Source of the DNA: Orientallactaga sibirica
Taxonomy: Eukaryota > Chordata > Mammalia > Rodentia > Dipodidae
Assembly (NCBI GenBank): GCA_036365145.1
Contig: JAEOAD010000888.1
Coordinates: 3,513,501-3,577,500 of the forward strand
Direction of reading: 5' to 3'
Length of the DNA stretch: 64,000 bases
The position numbers were made by a program, and so were the translations under genes. The notes beneath the pieces were generated by a model, which saw only the letters and a program-made list of their open reading frames with translations, made no database searches and was not told the origin of the DNA. Position 1 is the stretch's first letter, and each line of letters begins with the position of its first letter. Positions 27,364 to 36,042 of the stretch are shown here, in pieces.

Positions 27364-28356
27364 TATGGGCATGCCAGGGCTTCCAGCCACTGCAAATGAA
27401 CTCCAGACGCATGTGCCACCTTGTGCATTTGGCTTAAGTGGGTCCTGAGGAATTGAATCTGGGTCCTTTGGCTTTGCAGGCAAGTAAGGGCCTTAACTGC
27501 TAAACCCTTACTGTGATTCTTTTACCTCATCCTCCAGAGCATAGAGAGTAAAGGTACAGCCACCATGCCTGCCTGAGAAGAAAACTGATTGGGCACCAGC
27601 ATTCATAGTCTGATGTGGGGAAGGGAACTGATGTCTGACCCGATTCTCATGCACAAGGACTTATATCAGTTTATAGACTAAGAAATAAACCAGGCATGGT
27701 GGCAAATGCCTTTAGTCCCAGCATTCGGGAGGCAGAGGTAGGATGATTGCCAAGAGTTCAAGGCCACCCTGAGACTACATAGTGAATTCCAGGCCACCCT
27801 AAACTAGAGTGAGACCCTACCTTGAAAAAACAAACAAAAAAAAAGAAATAAAATAAGGGCTGTCTGCTTGCAAATAAATAAGTTTTCTGGCTGGGCCTGA
27901 GTAGCACATGCCTTTAATCCCAACACTCACTCAGAAGGCCAAGGCAGGAGGTTAGCTGTGAGTTTAAGGTCCAGGTTAGTATGGGCTAGAGCAAGTCCCT
28001 AACTAAAAAAACAAAAATAAATAAATAAATAAATAAATAAAGGCCGGGCATGGTGGTGCATGCCTTTAATCCCAGCACTCTGAAGGCAGAGATAGGAGGA
28101 TCACTGTGAGTTCGAGGCCACCCTGAGACTACATAGTGAATTCCAGGTCAGCCTGAGCTAGAATGAGACCTTACCTCAAAAAACCAAAATAAATAAACAA
28201 ACAAAAATAAGCCAGGCGTGGTGGTGCATGCCTTTAATCCCAGCACTCGGGAGGCAGAGGTAGGAGGATCACTGAGAATTGGAGGCCACCCTGAGACTAC
28301 ATAGTGAATTCCAGGTCAGCCTGAGCTAGAGTGAAACCCTACTCTGAAAAACCAAA

Positions 28357-28400
<44 letters not shown>

Positions 28401-28771
28401 GTTTTCTGGACTGGAGAGATGGCTTAGCAGTTAAGGTGCTTGCCTGAGAAGCCTAAGGACCCAGATTCAATTCCCCAGGACCCACATAAGCCAGATACAC
28501 AAAATGGCACATACATCTGGAGTTCATTTGCAGTGGCTAGAGACCTTGGCATGCTCTTCCTATTTGCCTCTTCTTCTCTCTAATAAGCAAAATTTTTTTT
28601 TTTTTTAAAAAAAAAAAAAGTTTTCTGGTGAAGAGATGACTTAGCGGTTAAGGCATTTGCCTGCAAAGCCCAAGGATCCTGGTTCGATTCTCCAGGACCC
28701 AAGTAAGCCATATGCACAAGGGGCACATGCATTGGGAGTTCATCTGCAGGGGCTGGAGGCCCTGGTGCATC

Positions 28772-28802
<31 letters not shown>

Positions 28803-30908
28803 AAATAAGTAAATAAATAAATATTTTAAAAAATTTTTAAAGTTTTGACTTTTTTTCTTGTTCATTTGAAGGAGGATCTCACTCTAGCCCAAGCTGACCT
28901 GAAACTCACTCTGTAGCTCAGGCTGGCCTTGAACTCATGGCAACCCTACTGGGGTTAAAAGCGTGAGCCACCATGTTCAGCTAGTTTTCTGGCTTTTGTT
29001 AATTTACAAACTCTGTCTCTCTTTCCCTCCCACAACTCCAATTTAGGTCCATAGACTAAATTTCACTCATTCTTCATCAGATCCTCTTCAGCTGAATTCT
29101 CATACTGGGCAAACTATCCCTTCCCCAGGTGATCACAAAACCTTCTGAGCTAAACTTGCTATATTGAAACCAACTGTTTTAGGCGCTTCTCTCTCCCTAC
29201 AAATGAGCCTCTGGAAAGGATTTTACTTTCTCTGTAGTATGCAGTACAGAGCCTGGCTGCAGAGCTAATGGCCCAGGAACCAGCAGGTTAAGGAAGGAAC
29301 AAGAGGCAAAATTCAGAGACAGGGAAGAAAGAAGTCAGGGCAATCCCATCCCCACCTCAGCAGTGAGTCAGGCCCCTGGAAGGAACTAGGAAAGCACGAC
29401 TCCGGCTGGGGAGATGAGGAAATGGGGAAGAGGCCTCTCCACCCCCTTTCCTTAAGTGAAAATACAATGCTCTCGGAGAGCCCAACCTTCAAGGTCTCCC
29501 TTCCATCAAAGAGATTTCCCCACCTCATCATTCCATCACACCTAACCGCGGAAAGTGCCTGTATCCTCAGACTCTGCCCTTCGGAGACTAAAGGTCTCCA
29601 CCAGAATCCCTGCCCACACCAATCTTCCAGAATATCTGGCCTGTTAGCTGAACTTTCCTATCAAGCAGCTGAGATGGTTTTCTTTAGAGGGTATGATTTT
29701 ATCCAAGCCTTCACTTCAAAGGAAACTGAGGCACAGAAATGGGAATGCCAGTAGTTCAAGGACATGCACGCTGCAGGCAAGGTCCAGGCTTAAACCCAGA
29801 TGTCATCACTTCTGGTACGAAACTTTAACCTACCAACCTCAGGGATGCTCTAAGGTCTAGGCACTACAGCTGCAGCTAATGACCCCCTGGCTCAGAGGCT
29901 GGCCAAGGTGTATCATTTGCCCCCTCCCCCAACCCCGGCTTCCCCAGGCAGTTCCACGGGGTGCCCACTGGATACTCACAGACTGCCGGAGTACTGGCTG
30001 CCCCCAAGGAAACCGTACTTGTCCGTCTTGCGCAGGACTATACCATTTATCTCCGAGTCTGAACCCATGGAACTCACATCATCCGCCAAGGACTCCAAGG
30101 TCCCAGACATAAGGCTCACGGAGTCCAAGTAGCTCAGGGTGTCCGGGGCCTGCCCTCGAGGCCCCGAGATGCCGGGTCCCAGGCTGGAGGTGGAGCCCAG
30201 GTCTTGAAAGTTTTCAGCAGGCTCGGGAGCTGGGGTCACAGTCACCACAGCTACCGGAGCCTCACACGTCTCGGGAGGGCGTGTGACAGGCCCCGAGGGG
30301 TCCTCAAGAGCCTGCCCCGCCGATGCTGATGTTGCCCTAGCAGCTCCATTTCCACTTATCATCACCTGTCCTGCGGTATCCCGCGCAGTCACTCCTGAAG
30401 CCACTGTGGTTCCCGGCTTGGGGGCAAGCGGGGGTTTGGCAGTCAGGGCTCCAGGTGCTGTTCTGGAAGGGGTTCTGGTGGGGGTCCCGGTGGGAGTCCC
30501 TGGTCCTGGAACAGGCGAGGTTCGAGCCTCCTCCGTTTTCAGAGGTTCTGTCCCTGAAGCCCCCGCCGTCTCGGTTTCTGCCGCCGCCGCCGCGGCCCGC
30601 ACGGGGGTCTGTGGGCCCGGGGGGGGCTGCGTCTTCGGAGCATCAGGTGACGCCTCCAAAGTGTGCACTCCCCCCGTGCTGCCCGTGACCGTGGTGGCCG
30701 AGCTCGGGGCCGGCTCCGGGACCCAGGCAGGCTGCGCTTCCCCGGGGACCACCCGAGTGACGGGAGCCGAAGTGGCCGTAGTCACTGGAGGTCCAGGAGC
30801 CACCACCACGACGGGCCCGGCTCGCGAACCCCGGGGCGGTGGCGAAGGGGCCGCGGGGGCGCCGTGGCGGCGCGGCGGGGCCACCAGGGGCGCTGGGCCC
30901 GTCTCCAT
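5069..30908 (-). CDS. TBC1D10B: TBC domain family member 10B, Rab GTPase-activating protein
   Basis: TBC1D10B (EPI64B) stimulates GTP hydrolysis by Rab proteins; Rab27A, Rab35 and Rab3A are reported in the literature. Minus-strand coding exons: 29980-30908, exon 2 (see separate entry), 20184-20291, 19980-20086, 6813-6927, 6623-6688, 6305-6494, 5806-5960 and 5069-5713. All listed junctions are GT-AG and phases agree, giving about 804 residues if exon 2 is about 100 bp. Exon 1 encodes a long Pro/Ala/Thr-rich disordered N-terminus. The TBC domain starts in exon 3. The arginine finger lies in [10 protein letters not shown] (exon 4, about R400) and the glutamine finger in YCQ (exon 5, about Q437). 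The last exon encodes a Lys/Glu/Gln/Arg-rich repeat and ends in DAYF, a possible PDZ ligand. I chose the METG start at 30908 by family resemblance; an in-frame ATG lies 18 codons upstream. Exons 2-4 are also present in a scrambled duplicate. Confidence 0.93.
5206..5345 (-). repeat. TBC1D10B: In-frame minisatellite coding Lys/Glu/Gln/Arg repeat in TBC1D10B
   Basis: On the plus strand the motif 'ctccttctcctg' recurs, alternating with 'tctgccg'. On the coding strand this gives repeated [15 protein letters not shown] blocks, one carrying W (ERQKWEKEQ). The array stays in frame and should form a single long charged helix just before the basic KLSLRRK stretch near the C-terminus. Such arrays change length readily by slippage. 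Confidence 0.8.
7000..11029. repeat. TBC1D10B intron 4, left part: SINEs and ID elements
   Basis: This intron runs from exon 5 (6927) to exon 4 (19980). Unique DNA at 7000-7470 and 8240-8520 shows nothing recognisable. A minus-strand long B2 variant lies at 7475-7722. Minus-strand B1 copies are at 7724-7855, 8086-8232 and 8523-8655, the last two old. A minus-strand B2 lies at 7870-8079. ID-like fragments (minus) sit near 8670-8730 and 9090-9148. Plus-strand B1 copies lie at 9180-9340, 9516-9680, 9700-9820, 9827-9998, 10349-10500 and 10798-10950. B2 copies lie at 10005-10200 (+), 10200-10330 (+, internally deleted), 10560-10765 (-) and 10963-11170 (+). Confidence 0.8.
11662..12041 (+). mobile_element. 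MaLR/ERVL-type LTR, copy 1
   Basis: The 380-bp segment starts with TG and ends with CA. It carries 'gccaaaataaacc' (poly(A) signal AATAAA) about 70 bp before the end. It is followed by 'tggtaccaaggagtgg', a primer-site-like word seen at the same place in mammalian MaLR elements. It interrupts a B2 SINE. The family assignment rests on this layout and remembered resemblance, not a search. Confidence 0.6.
12042..13103 (+). mobile_element. MaLR-type internal region, copy 1
   Basis: About 1.06 kb of non-coding sequence follows the LTR and ends at 'gttaaaagacat', directly before a B2 variant. It holds short broken frames only. Gly/Leu-rich words such as 'ttattggacttggag' recur twice near 12900-12945. 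MaLR internal regions are non-coding gag-like relics, which fits. No second flanking LTR is seen. Confidence 0.5.
13293..15538 (+). repeat. Tandem duplication, copy 2 (about 2.25 kb)
   Basis: This is the second copy of 11028-13292 in the same order: long B2 variant, B1, MaLR-type LTR (13918-14294), internal region (14295-15349) and long B2 variant (15353-15550). Differences are mostly 1-4 base indels and small block replacements. For example, 'gagaggctgctgg' in copy 1 reads 'gagataaaattgg' here. Copy 2 continues past the duplicated end into its own tail, as expected for the downstream copy. Confidence 0.9.
15539..19602. repeat. TBC1D10B intron 4, right part: SINEs, MIR/L2 tail, ID element
   Basis: Plus-strand B1 copies lie near 15620-15770, 16700-16850, 17093-17250, 18775-18925, 18933-19075, 19078-19220 and 19233-19340. 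Minus-strand B1 copies lie near 15990-16085, 16344-16450 (both old), 17603-17730, 17765-17896 and 18112-18250. B2 copies lie at 16853-17080 (+), 17364-17578 (-), 17900-18060 (-) and 18260-18480 (-). An old MIR/L2-like tail with 'caataaatgtttgt' lies near 18690-18740. An ID-like element (+) lies at 19372-19440. Unique DNA at 16090-16340 and 16450-16690 shows no gene. Confidence 0.75.
19603..20582 (-). repeat. TBC1D10B: Local duplication copy A, with TBC1D10B exons 3 and 4 and part of exon 2
   Basis: A 0.98-kb unit is repeated directly at 20583-21545. Copy A holds clean exon 4 (19980-20086) and exon 3 (20184-20291) with proper splice sites and an open frame. It also holds the 3' 59 bp of exon 2 (20524-20582), ending KWLSRRFQK. 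Exon 2 then breaks off after 'ccatttgag', where the repeat unit restarts with 'tggtggcactgg'. Confidence 0.85.
20583..21545 (-). pseudogene. Local duplication copy B, with disrupted TBC1D10B exons 3 and 4
   Basis: This is a degraded copy of 19603-20582. The exon-4 copy (20951-21055) has lost a base in the C-run and is frameshifted. The exon-3 copy (21152-21257) has GC-rich blocks replaced by AT-rich words: 'aattttattttat' stands where copy A has 'aggccttggctct'. The 3' end of the exon-2 copy has 'tctgtttcctta' where copy A has 'tggaaacgccgtg'. Those replacement words occur in order at 22.1-22.4 kb. If real this would be a broken partial duplication; I think an assembly error is more likely. 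Confidence 0.75.
21487..21583 (-). CDS. TBC1D10B: TBC1D10B exon 2, only full-length copy, altered
   Basis: The acceptor 'cctgcag' is followed by sequence reading [10 protein letters not shown], in phase with exon 1 (AGT CT|A). After 'gctcgg' the expected codons are replaced by 'tgctggg', which breaks the frame before the downstream 'ctcaaatgg' (KWLEMF). The last part differs from copy A by a block replacement. Length is 97 bp, while neighbouring phases call for 3n+1, about 100 bp. This is the one place where TBC1D10B cannot be read through in this sequence. Confidence 0.7.
21600..23160. repeat. TBC1D10B intron 1, left edge: braided B1 sequences and SINEs
   Basis: Two minus-strand B1-like segments (about 21690-21830 and 22140-22292) are interleaved with words from 22.61-22.80 kb and 23.06-23.17 kb (see findings). 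Ordinary plus-strand B1 copies lie at 22419-22585 and 22854-23010. The rest is unique intronic DNA. Confidence 0.65.
23170..23978 (+). mobile_element. LINE-1 3' end with target-site duplication, carrying SINEs
   Basis: This is a 5'-truncated LINE-1-like 3' region ending in 'gacaataaaataaataaat'. It is flanked by the 13-bp direct repeat 'aaagatatcctct' at 23157-23169 and 23979-23991. A B2 SINE (23367-23580) and a B1 fragment (23587-23640) lie inside it. Its body matches the second LINE-1 end at 24545-25212, including 'tggttagagaagcttctc' and 'ccttacaacgtgctcctcc'. The family call rests on 5' truncation, A-rich tail, TSD and a second copy; no ORF2 domain is visible. Confidence 0.75.
24448..25212 (+). 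mobile_element. Truncated B1 followed by second LINE-1 3' end
   Basis: A B1 copy (24448-24543) stops at 'gaattccagg'. A LINE-1 3' region of about 670 bp follows directly (24545-25212), beginning 'tgcaataatggcatgtctg' and ending in 'gtcaataaaaaaataa'. Its last 450 bp are homologous to 23170-23978. Unique DNA at 23995-24440 separates the two and shows no gene. Confidence 0.65.
25213..28985. repeat. TBC1D10B intron 1: nested SINEs and simple repeats
   Basis: A B1 (25213-25610) is split by a B2 (25321-25562) flanked by the repeat 'gtgaattccagg'. That B2 has a (CT)n run at 25493-25529. Further B2 copies lie at 25864-26065 (+), 26200-26365 (-), 26535-26752 (-), 26925-27113 (-), 27288-27515 (-, with (GA)n at 27323-27360), 28408-28600 (+) and 28623-28815 (+). 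B1 copies lie at 26081-26190 (+), 26790-26890 (-), 27139-27275 (-), 27687-27835 (+), 27887-28010 (+), 28042-28190 (+), 28209-28350 (+) and 28868-28980 (-). An (AAAT)n run lies at 28352-28400. Confidence 0.8.
28986..29979. other. Unique intron 1 sequence next to TBC1D10B exon 1
   Basis: About 1 kb without SINEs lies directly 3' of exon 1. Lack of repeats this close to a CpG-island exon fits intronic regulatory DNA, but I see no specific site that I can name. The exon 1 donor is at 29979 (minus-strand 'gtgagtatcc'). Confidence 0.4.
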
Positions 30909-31265
30909 AGCCGCGGGCCGCCCCTCACATCCCCCCCCCGCCGGGGAGGCCGCAGAAGGCACCGCCCCTTGCAGCCCGCCCGGGAAGGGTAGAGGGCGAA
31001 GGGCGCGGCTCGGCGCGCGCCGGGGGCGGGGCGGGGCGGAGCGGGGCGGCCGCCGGGCGCGCGGAGGCGGGGCGGGGGTCCGGGGCGCCCAGCGCCGGGG
31101 GTCTGCTCGCGTCTCAGCTTGCTCGCGCTCAACACCGCCTCCCCCTCCCTTCGATTTGGGGCCGGCTACCTAGGTCGCGCCTGCGCAAACGCCGCCGAGC
31201 CGGCAGAGCCGCTAGAGTCCCGGCGCACTGCGCCTGCGCACGGAATGGTCCATCGCGCCCCTTTT
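30280..31265 (-). promoter_or_regulatory. TBC1D10B: CpG-island promoter and first exon of TBC1D10B
   Basis: The stretch is very GC-rich with dense CpG, covering most of coding exon 1 and about 350 bp upstream. GC-box-like words such as 'gggcggggcggggc' occur at 31020-31060. Two NRF1-like words occur near 31174-31184 ('cgcgcctgcgcaa') and 31230-31241 ('tgcgcctgcgca'). No TATA box is visible, as is usual for CpG-island promoters with dispersed starts. The exact start site cannot be read from sequence. Confidence 0.75.
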
Positions 31266-31424
31266 TGTTCCCGCCCCATCAGAGGATTCAGACAAATAAC
31301 AAGAGAAAGGAAACTGGGTTCTTGCCAATCGATGGAGGGGTAGGTGGGGCGGGAGGCGGGAAGAGGGTGGGGAATAATCGAGAGAAAGGAAATGGAAGAC
31401 GACCAAGAGAGACGGGGGAAATAA

Positions 31425-31956
31425 CCAATAGAAAAGAGGGAACCTGACTCTCCTGGCCAGAAAACCTAGGTGGAGAGTGACCGATCGCGGAAGGGCGGGG
31501 AATGAAGCAGGGCCTGTGCCGTAAGAGGCAGGCCTCGAAACCTTCTAGCCAATAGAAATGGTAACAAGACAGCCAATGAAAAGGAGGCTACACGGCCAAA
31601 TTGACAGACAGTAATGTCTATTTGTGCGATGACAGCGTCAGCAGTCAATAGAAAGAGCTAAGGAATCATAGGTCTCCTAGGATGGTCTGGAAGGAACGAC
31701 AGCTGGGAAGAGGCGGGCCAAATATGTGATTCACTTGCCTCCCCAGCCAATAATTGCCCTTCTCCACTTAAAAGAAGATAGGTAACACCCTCAGCCAATC
31801 GTAGCCTCGAAGGAACAGAGATGCTGCAGCAAGGGCTGCCAGCAGGCGGTGCCAGCCCAGGAATAGTCGGTGACAACCCGAGACGAGCGCGAAAGGGGGT
31901 GACAGTTGGGGACAGCGCGGAGAATGGGCCGAGGGTATTAGCAGTTCCTAACCAAT
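31425..31956 (+). promoter_or_regulatory. Cluster of six CCAAT boxes
   Basis: CCAAT occurs at 31425, 31549, 31573, 31747, 31795 and 31952, all on the plus strand, several in NF-Y-like contexts ('agccaatagaa', 'agccaatgaaa', 'accaataaaa'). A CRE-like 'tgacagcgtca' lies at 31630-31640. The cluster sits upstream of the TBC1D10B CpG island, in the divergent gap before MYLPF. A promoter or upstream enhancer role is inferred. Confidence 0.45.
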
Positions 31957-31959
31957 AAA

Positions 31960-33000
31960 AGAGTGTCATGCTGCCCTTCCTGAGTCCCCAGAAGGGCTTC
32001 ATTCATTCAGCCCCACCACAAAATCCAGTACTCTCGACCTCGCTGCCTCTAATCGACTATAGTCAGACCTCCCACATCCTCTCAACCACTCTCTGGAGTG
32101 CCCATTTCAGCAGGAATCACAAACGAGGTTTCTCTCCACGGTTCCCATGTATCTGAGAACCTCCTCAAACCCAGGCTCCAGTTCCTTAGACCTTACTTAC
32201 CGTTCCCTATTCTAACTAATTGTAGTGGCGATCTCAGAACCCAAATCAATGAATCCCCAGTACCACAAACCCCCCCATATCTGTTTTTGCTTTTTGCGGG
32301 ATTCGGGCTCGGGTCCTATCAATCCCTCTCCTTGCTGCGTCTCTTTTGTGATCCTCATTATCTGTTTAGACCCCAAAATCTTTTGGGGGGCAGAGTTTCG
32401 AGGTAGGGTCTGACTCTAGCCCAGGCTGACCTGGAATTCCCTATGTAATCCCAGGGTGGCCTTGAACTCAAGGCAATCCTCCAACCTCTGCCTCCCCAGT
32501 GCTGGGATTAAAGGCGTGAGCCACCACGCCCCACAGACCCCAAACTCTTGACTCCCCACCCCCACCTCCACCCCATGACCCTTAAACCAAAAACATAAAT
32601 ATCTGGGCTAGAGAGATGGCTTATGGGAAAGGCGCTTGCCAGCAAAGCTAAAGGACCCAGGTTCAATTCCCCAAAACACACGTAACCTGATGCACAAGGT
32701 GATACATGTATGTGGAGTTCATTTTCAGTGGCTGGAGGCCCTGGCATGCCCATTCTCTCTCTTTTATCTCTTTATCTGCTTCTTTCTTTCTCAAATAAAA
32801 AAGAATTGAAAAACATAAAGATCTGACCTTAGAACCTTCCAACTTCTAAACATTTTTTCCTTTCTCTGATCCCCATTCTCTCAGAGCCCCAGCTTTAGAG
32901 GGGCCACAATATCCACCACCGTCAAATTTTCACCAGACATAGACCCGAGCTTCTGAGTTCTCTAAGGCTCCTCACTTCCAAGTCAGATGCAGATCCTATA
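31960..33000. repeat. Intergenic DNA with one B1 and one B2
   Basis: A minus-strand B1 lies at 32398-32534 and a plus-strand B2 at 32604-32800. The remainder (31960-32397 and 32801-33000) is unique and shows no gene. Confidence 0.7.
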
Positions 33001-33141
33001 ATCATTATTAACTGTCCCAGCTCCTCAACTTCCCCACCTTTCATTTCATTGAATTTTACTGAGTACTACCCACATTTCCCTTTATGGAGTTGAGAACTCA
33101 CTAGTAAGTGGGATCCCCTGTGACCTAGACCCCCATGGTAA

Positions 33142-33554
33142 CCATATAAGGCTAAACAGCTGCCAAAGGATGCAGGGAGGGGCCAGTGCAGGAGGCCAGG
33201 GGCAGCTGCTAAGTTTAGGGTGGCTCCTTCTCTCTTCTTAGAGACAACAGGTGGCTGGGCCCCCAGTGCCCAGAAAAGAAAATGTCTTAGTGGCATTGGC
33301 ATGGATATAGAAGAGGGGGAGGGAGGAGAACCTTCCTCAGAACATTAGGTCCTAGAGGGAGCAGGAGGCAATGATGTCAATGCCAACCTGGGCTTCCTCT
33401 GCCCCTATTTCCCCAGAATTTCAGTGCATGAAAGTGACTGGAGCCCAAAAGGTTAGGGAAGGAACCTCAAGTCACACATTCAACCTAGATGTTTTTTGCT
33501 TAGAAAGAAGAAAGAAGCCACTGGCCATCTTAGCCACCTAGGAGGTGGCAGCTG
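33142..33554 (+). promoter_or_regulatory. Candidate distal muscle enhancer of MYLPF
   Basis: A perfect CArG box (CCATATAAGG, 33142-33151; SRF type) lies five bases before an E-box CAGCTG (33157-33162). More E-boxes follow: CAGCTG at 33203-33208, CAGGTG at 33248-33253 and CAGCTG at 33549-33554. The region is SINE-free and about 2.8 kb upstream of MYLPF. CArG plus E-box clusters are typical of skeletal muscle enhancers (SRF with MyoD family). Function is inferred from motifs and position only. Confidence 0.4.
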
Positions 33555-35460
33555 ATACTTGCCTCTTGGTGTCTTTGCCTCCTTTCCCCTCAGGCCCAGC
33601 CTCCACAACTACAAATGACCTAGACTCGTACTAGACCTTCTACTTCAAACCTTTCCAAGCTCTCCAGGGTCTCTGCTTAGCACTAAAGGACCCCCACTAT
33701 GTGGTCACCAACCCTTTGCATCCTCTGCTCCAACCCTATTGCAATTCTGGCAACTTCCAGACATGATGGTGCACACTTATAATCCCAGCACTGGGGAGGC
33801 TGAAGTAGAAGGATCACTGTGAGTTCAAGGCTAGCCTGAACTATCAAGTGAGTTCTAGGTTAGCTGGAGATAGAGTGAGATCCTGTCTTGAAAAAAACCA
33901 ACCAATAAGCTGGGCTTTGTGGCGCACAACTTTAATCCCAGCACTCAAGAGGCAGAGATAGAAGGATCACTGTGAGTTCAAGGCCACCCTGAGGCTACAA
34001 AGTGAGTTCCAGGTCAGCCTGGCCTAGAGTGAGACCCTACCTCAAAAAAAAGGGGGGGGGCTGGAAACATGGCTTAGCAGTTAAGGCACTTGCCTGGACC
34101 TAGGTTCAATTCCCCAGGTCCCACATAAACCAGATGCACATGGTGGCACATATGGCTGGAGTAACTTTGCAGTGGCTAGAGGCCCTGATGCATGCATTCT
34201 CTCTTTCTCTTTCTCTCTCTCTCTCTCTAATAAATAAATGAAAATAAATCTTTAAAGCTGGGCATCGTGGCACACACCTTTAATACCAGCACTTGGGAGG
34301 CAGAGGTAGGAGAATCACCATGAGTTCCAGGCCACCCTGAGACTACATAGTGAATTTCAGGTTAGCCTGGGCTAGAGCAAGACCCTACCTTGAAAAAACA
34401 AACAAAAAAGAAGAAGAAGAGCCGGGCGTGGTGGCGCACGCCTTTAATCCCAGCACTCGGGAGGCAGAGGTAGGAGGATTGCTGAGAGTTCAAGGCCACC
34501 CTGAGACTACATAGTGAATTCCAGGTCAGCCTGAGCTAGAGTGAGACCCTACCTCGAAAAACAAAAAAAAAAAAAAAAAAAAAAAAAAGAAGAAGAAGAA
34601 AAAAGAAATCTTTTTTTTTTTTAAATGGGGACTGGAGAGATGTCTCAGCAATTAAAAGCACTTTCTTACAAAGACTGACAGCTCAAGTTCGAGTCCCCAG
34701 CATCCATGTAAAGCCAGATGCACAAAGTGGTGCATGTGTCTGGAGTTTACAGTGGCAGGAGGCCCTGACATGGCCCATATTCACTCTCTCTCTATCTCTC
34801 AAATAAATAAAATATATTTTTTAAAACAACTAAATAGGAACCAGAAAGATGGCTTAGCAGTTAAGGCACTTGTCAGCCAAAGGACCCAGGTTCAATTCCC
34901 TAGTACCTACATAAAGCGAGATGCACAAGATGGCACATGTGTCTAGAATTTGTTTGCAATGGCTAGAGGCCCTGGCACCCCATTCACTCTTTATCTGCCT
35001 CTTTCTCTCTCTCAAATAAATACATAAAATTGTTTTTTAAAAGGCTGGGCATGGCGTTGCACACCTTTAATCCCAGCACTTGGGAGGCAGAGGTGGGAGG
35101 ATTGCCATGAGTTAGAGCCCACCCTGAGATTACATAGTGAATTCTAGGTCAGTCTAGGCTAGAGCAAGACCTTACCTCAAAAAAGGGGGGGGGGGCTGAA
35201 GAGATGGCTTAGCGGTTAAGATGCTTGCCTGCAAAGCCAAAGGACCCAAGTTCAATTCCCCAGGACCCACTTAAGCCCATTCTCTCTCTGTATCTGCCTT
35301 TCTCCCTCTCTCTCTCAAACAAATAAAGTTAAAAAAAAAAATAGACAGGGTGGGAGGCCATAAGTTCGAGGCGACCCTGAGAGTACATAGTGAATTCCAG
35401 GTCAGCCTGGGCTAGAGTGAGACCCTACCTCGAAAATCAAAAAAAAAAAAAAAAAAAAAA
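33555..35460. repeat. SINE block between TBC1D10B and MYLPF
   Basis: Plus-strand B1 copies lie near 33755-33895, 33908-34050, 34254-34395, 34420-34560, 35043-35180 and a fragment at 35355-35440. Plus-strand B2 copies lie near 34058-34250, 34628-34815, 34838-35035 and an internally deleted one at 35190-35330. An old MIR/L2-like tail ('cagtaaatgtttattg') follows near 35530-35645. Bases 33555-33754 are unique. Confidence 0.8.
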
Positions 35461-35833
35461 AAATTAACACCTGACCTCCCAATGTCCTTGCCTCTGCCCA
35501 TTCTATGCCTTCTGCCTAGCATGTCTGCCCCTCCACTTTCATCTGATTCACTTCCCTAGCCTTCGGGGTTTTTGATTGTTTGCTTACTTGCCAAAGTATA
35601 TCCACACAGTCCAGCACACTGTAGGTTCGCAGTAAATGTTTATTGTGTTTAGATCGAAGTCCTCCCCATGAAGGGTTCAAAGGTCTGGGTCTCTCTCAGA
35701 ACTGAGACTTGGCTTTGGCACTTTCAAAATCTAGCATATTCCAGCCCCATTTTAAAAGGAAAACTATCCCATCCAGCCTAGGTTCTAATGACACATGCAT
35801 CCTTGAAGACCCACTCCCCCTCCCCCTGGGCTC

Positions 35834-36009
35834 CAGCTGCTACTGGCCTTCAAGAAAGGAGAGGCCCTGAGCTGGGCTGGGCTATTTTGGTATCTGGGGT
35901 GGGTACCCGAAGGGCTAAGGTTACCCTGGTATGTTAAGAGCTCCCTGGGGTAGGACTATATAACTCCTAAGGAACTGCCCCAGGCTGAGTCCCTGCTTTT
36001 CTCCAGCTG
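35834..36009 (+). promoter_or_regulatory. MYLPF: MYLPF core promoter with TATA box
   Basis: TATATAA at 35957-35963 lies about 80 bp upstream of the ATG, placing the start site near 35,985-35,995. E-boxes CAGCTG occur at 35834-35839 and 36004-36009. An AT-rich 'gctattttgg' at 35881-35890 resembles a CArG/MEF2 site with one mismatch. A TATA promoter with E-boxes fits a strongly expressed, tissue-specific muscle gene. Confidence 0.7.
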
Positions 36010-36042
36010 AAGCTGCTGCCTTGCCCCCAGGAGACCTGAGAC

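Noticed and set aside
30283..31173. Plus-strand open frame of 296 codons opposite TBC1D10B exon 1
   Set aside because: GC-rich antisense shadow; Gly/Ala/Arg-rich composition, no domain, and the minus strand is clearly coding.
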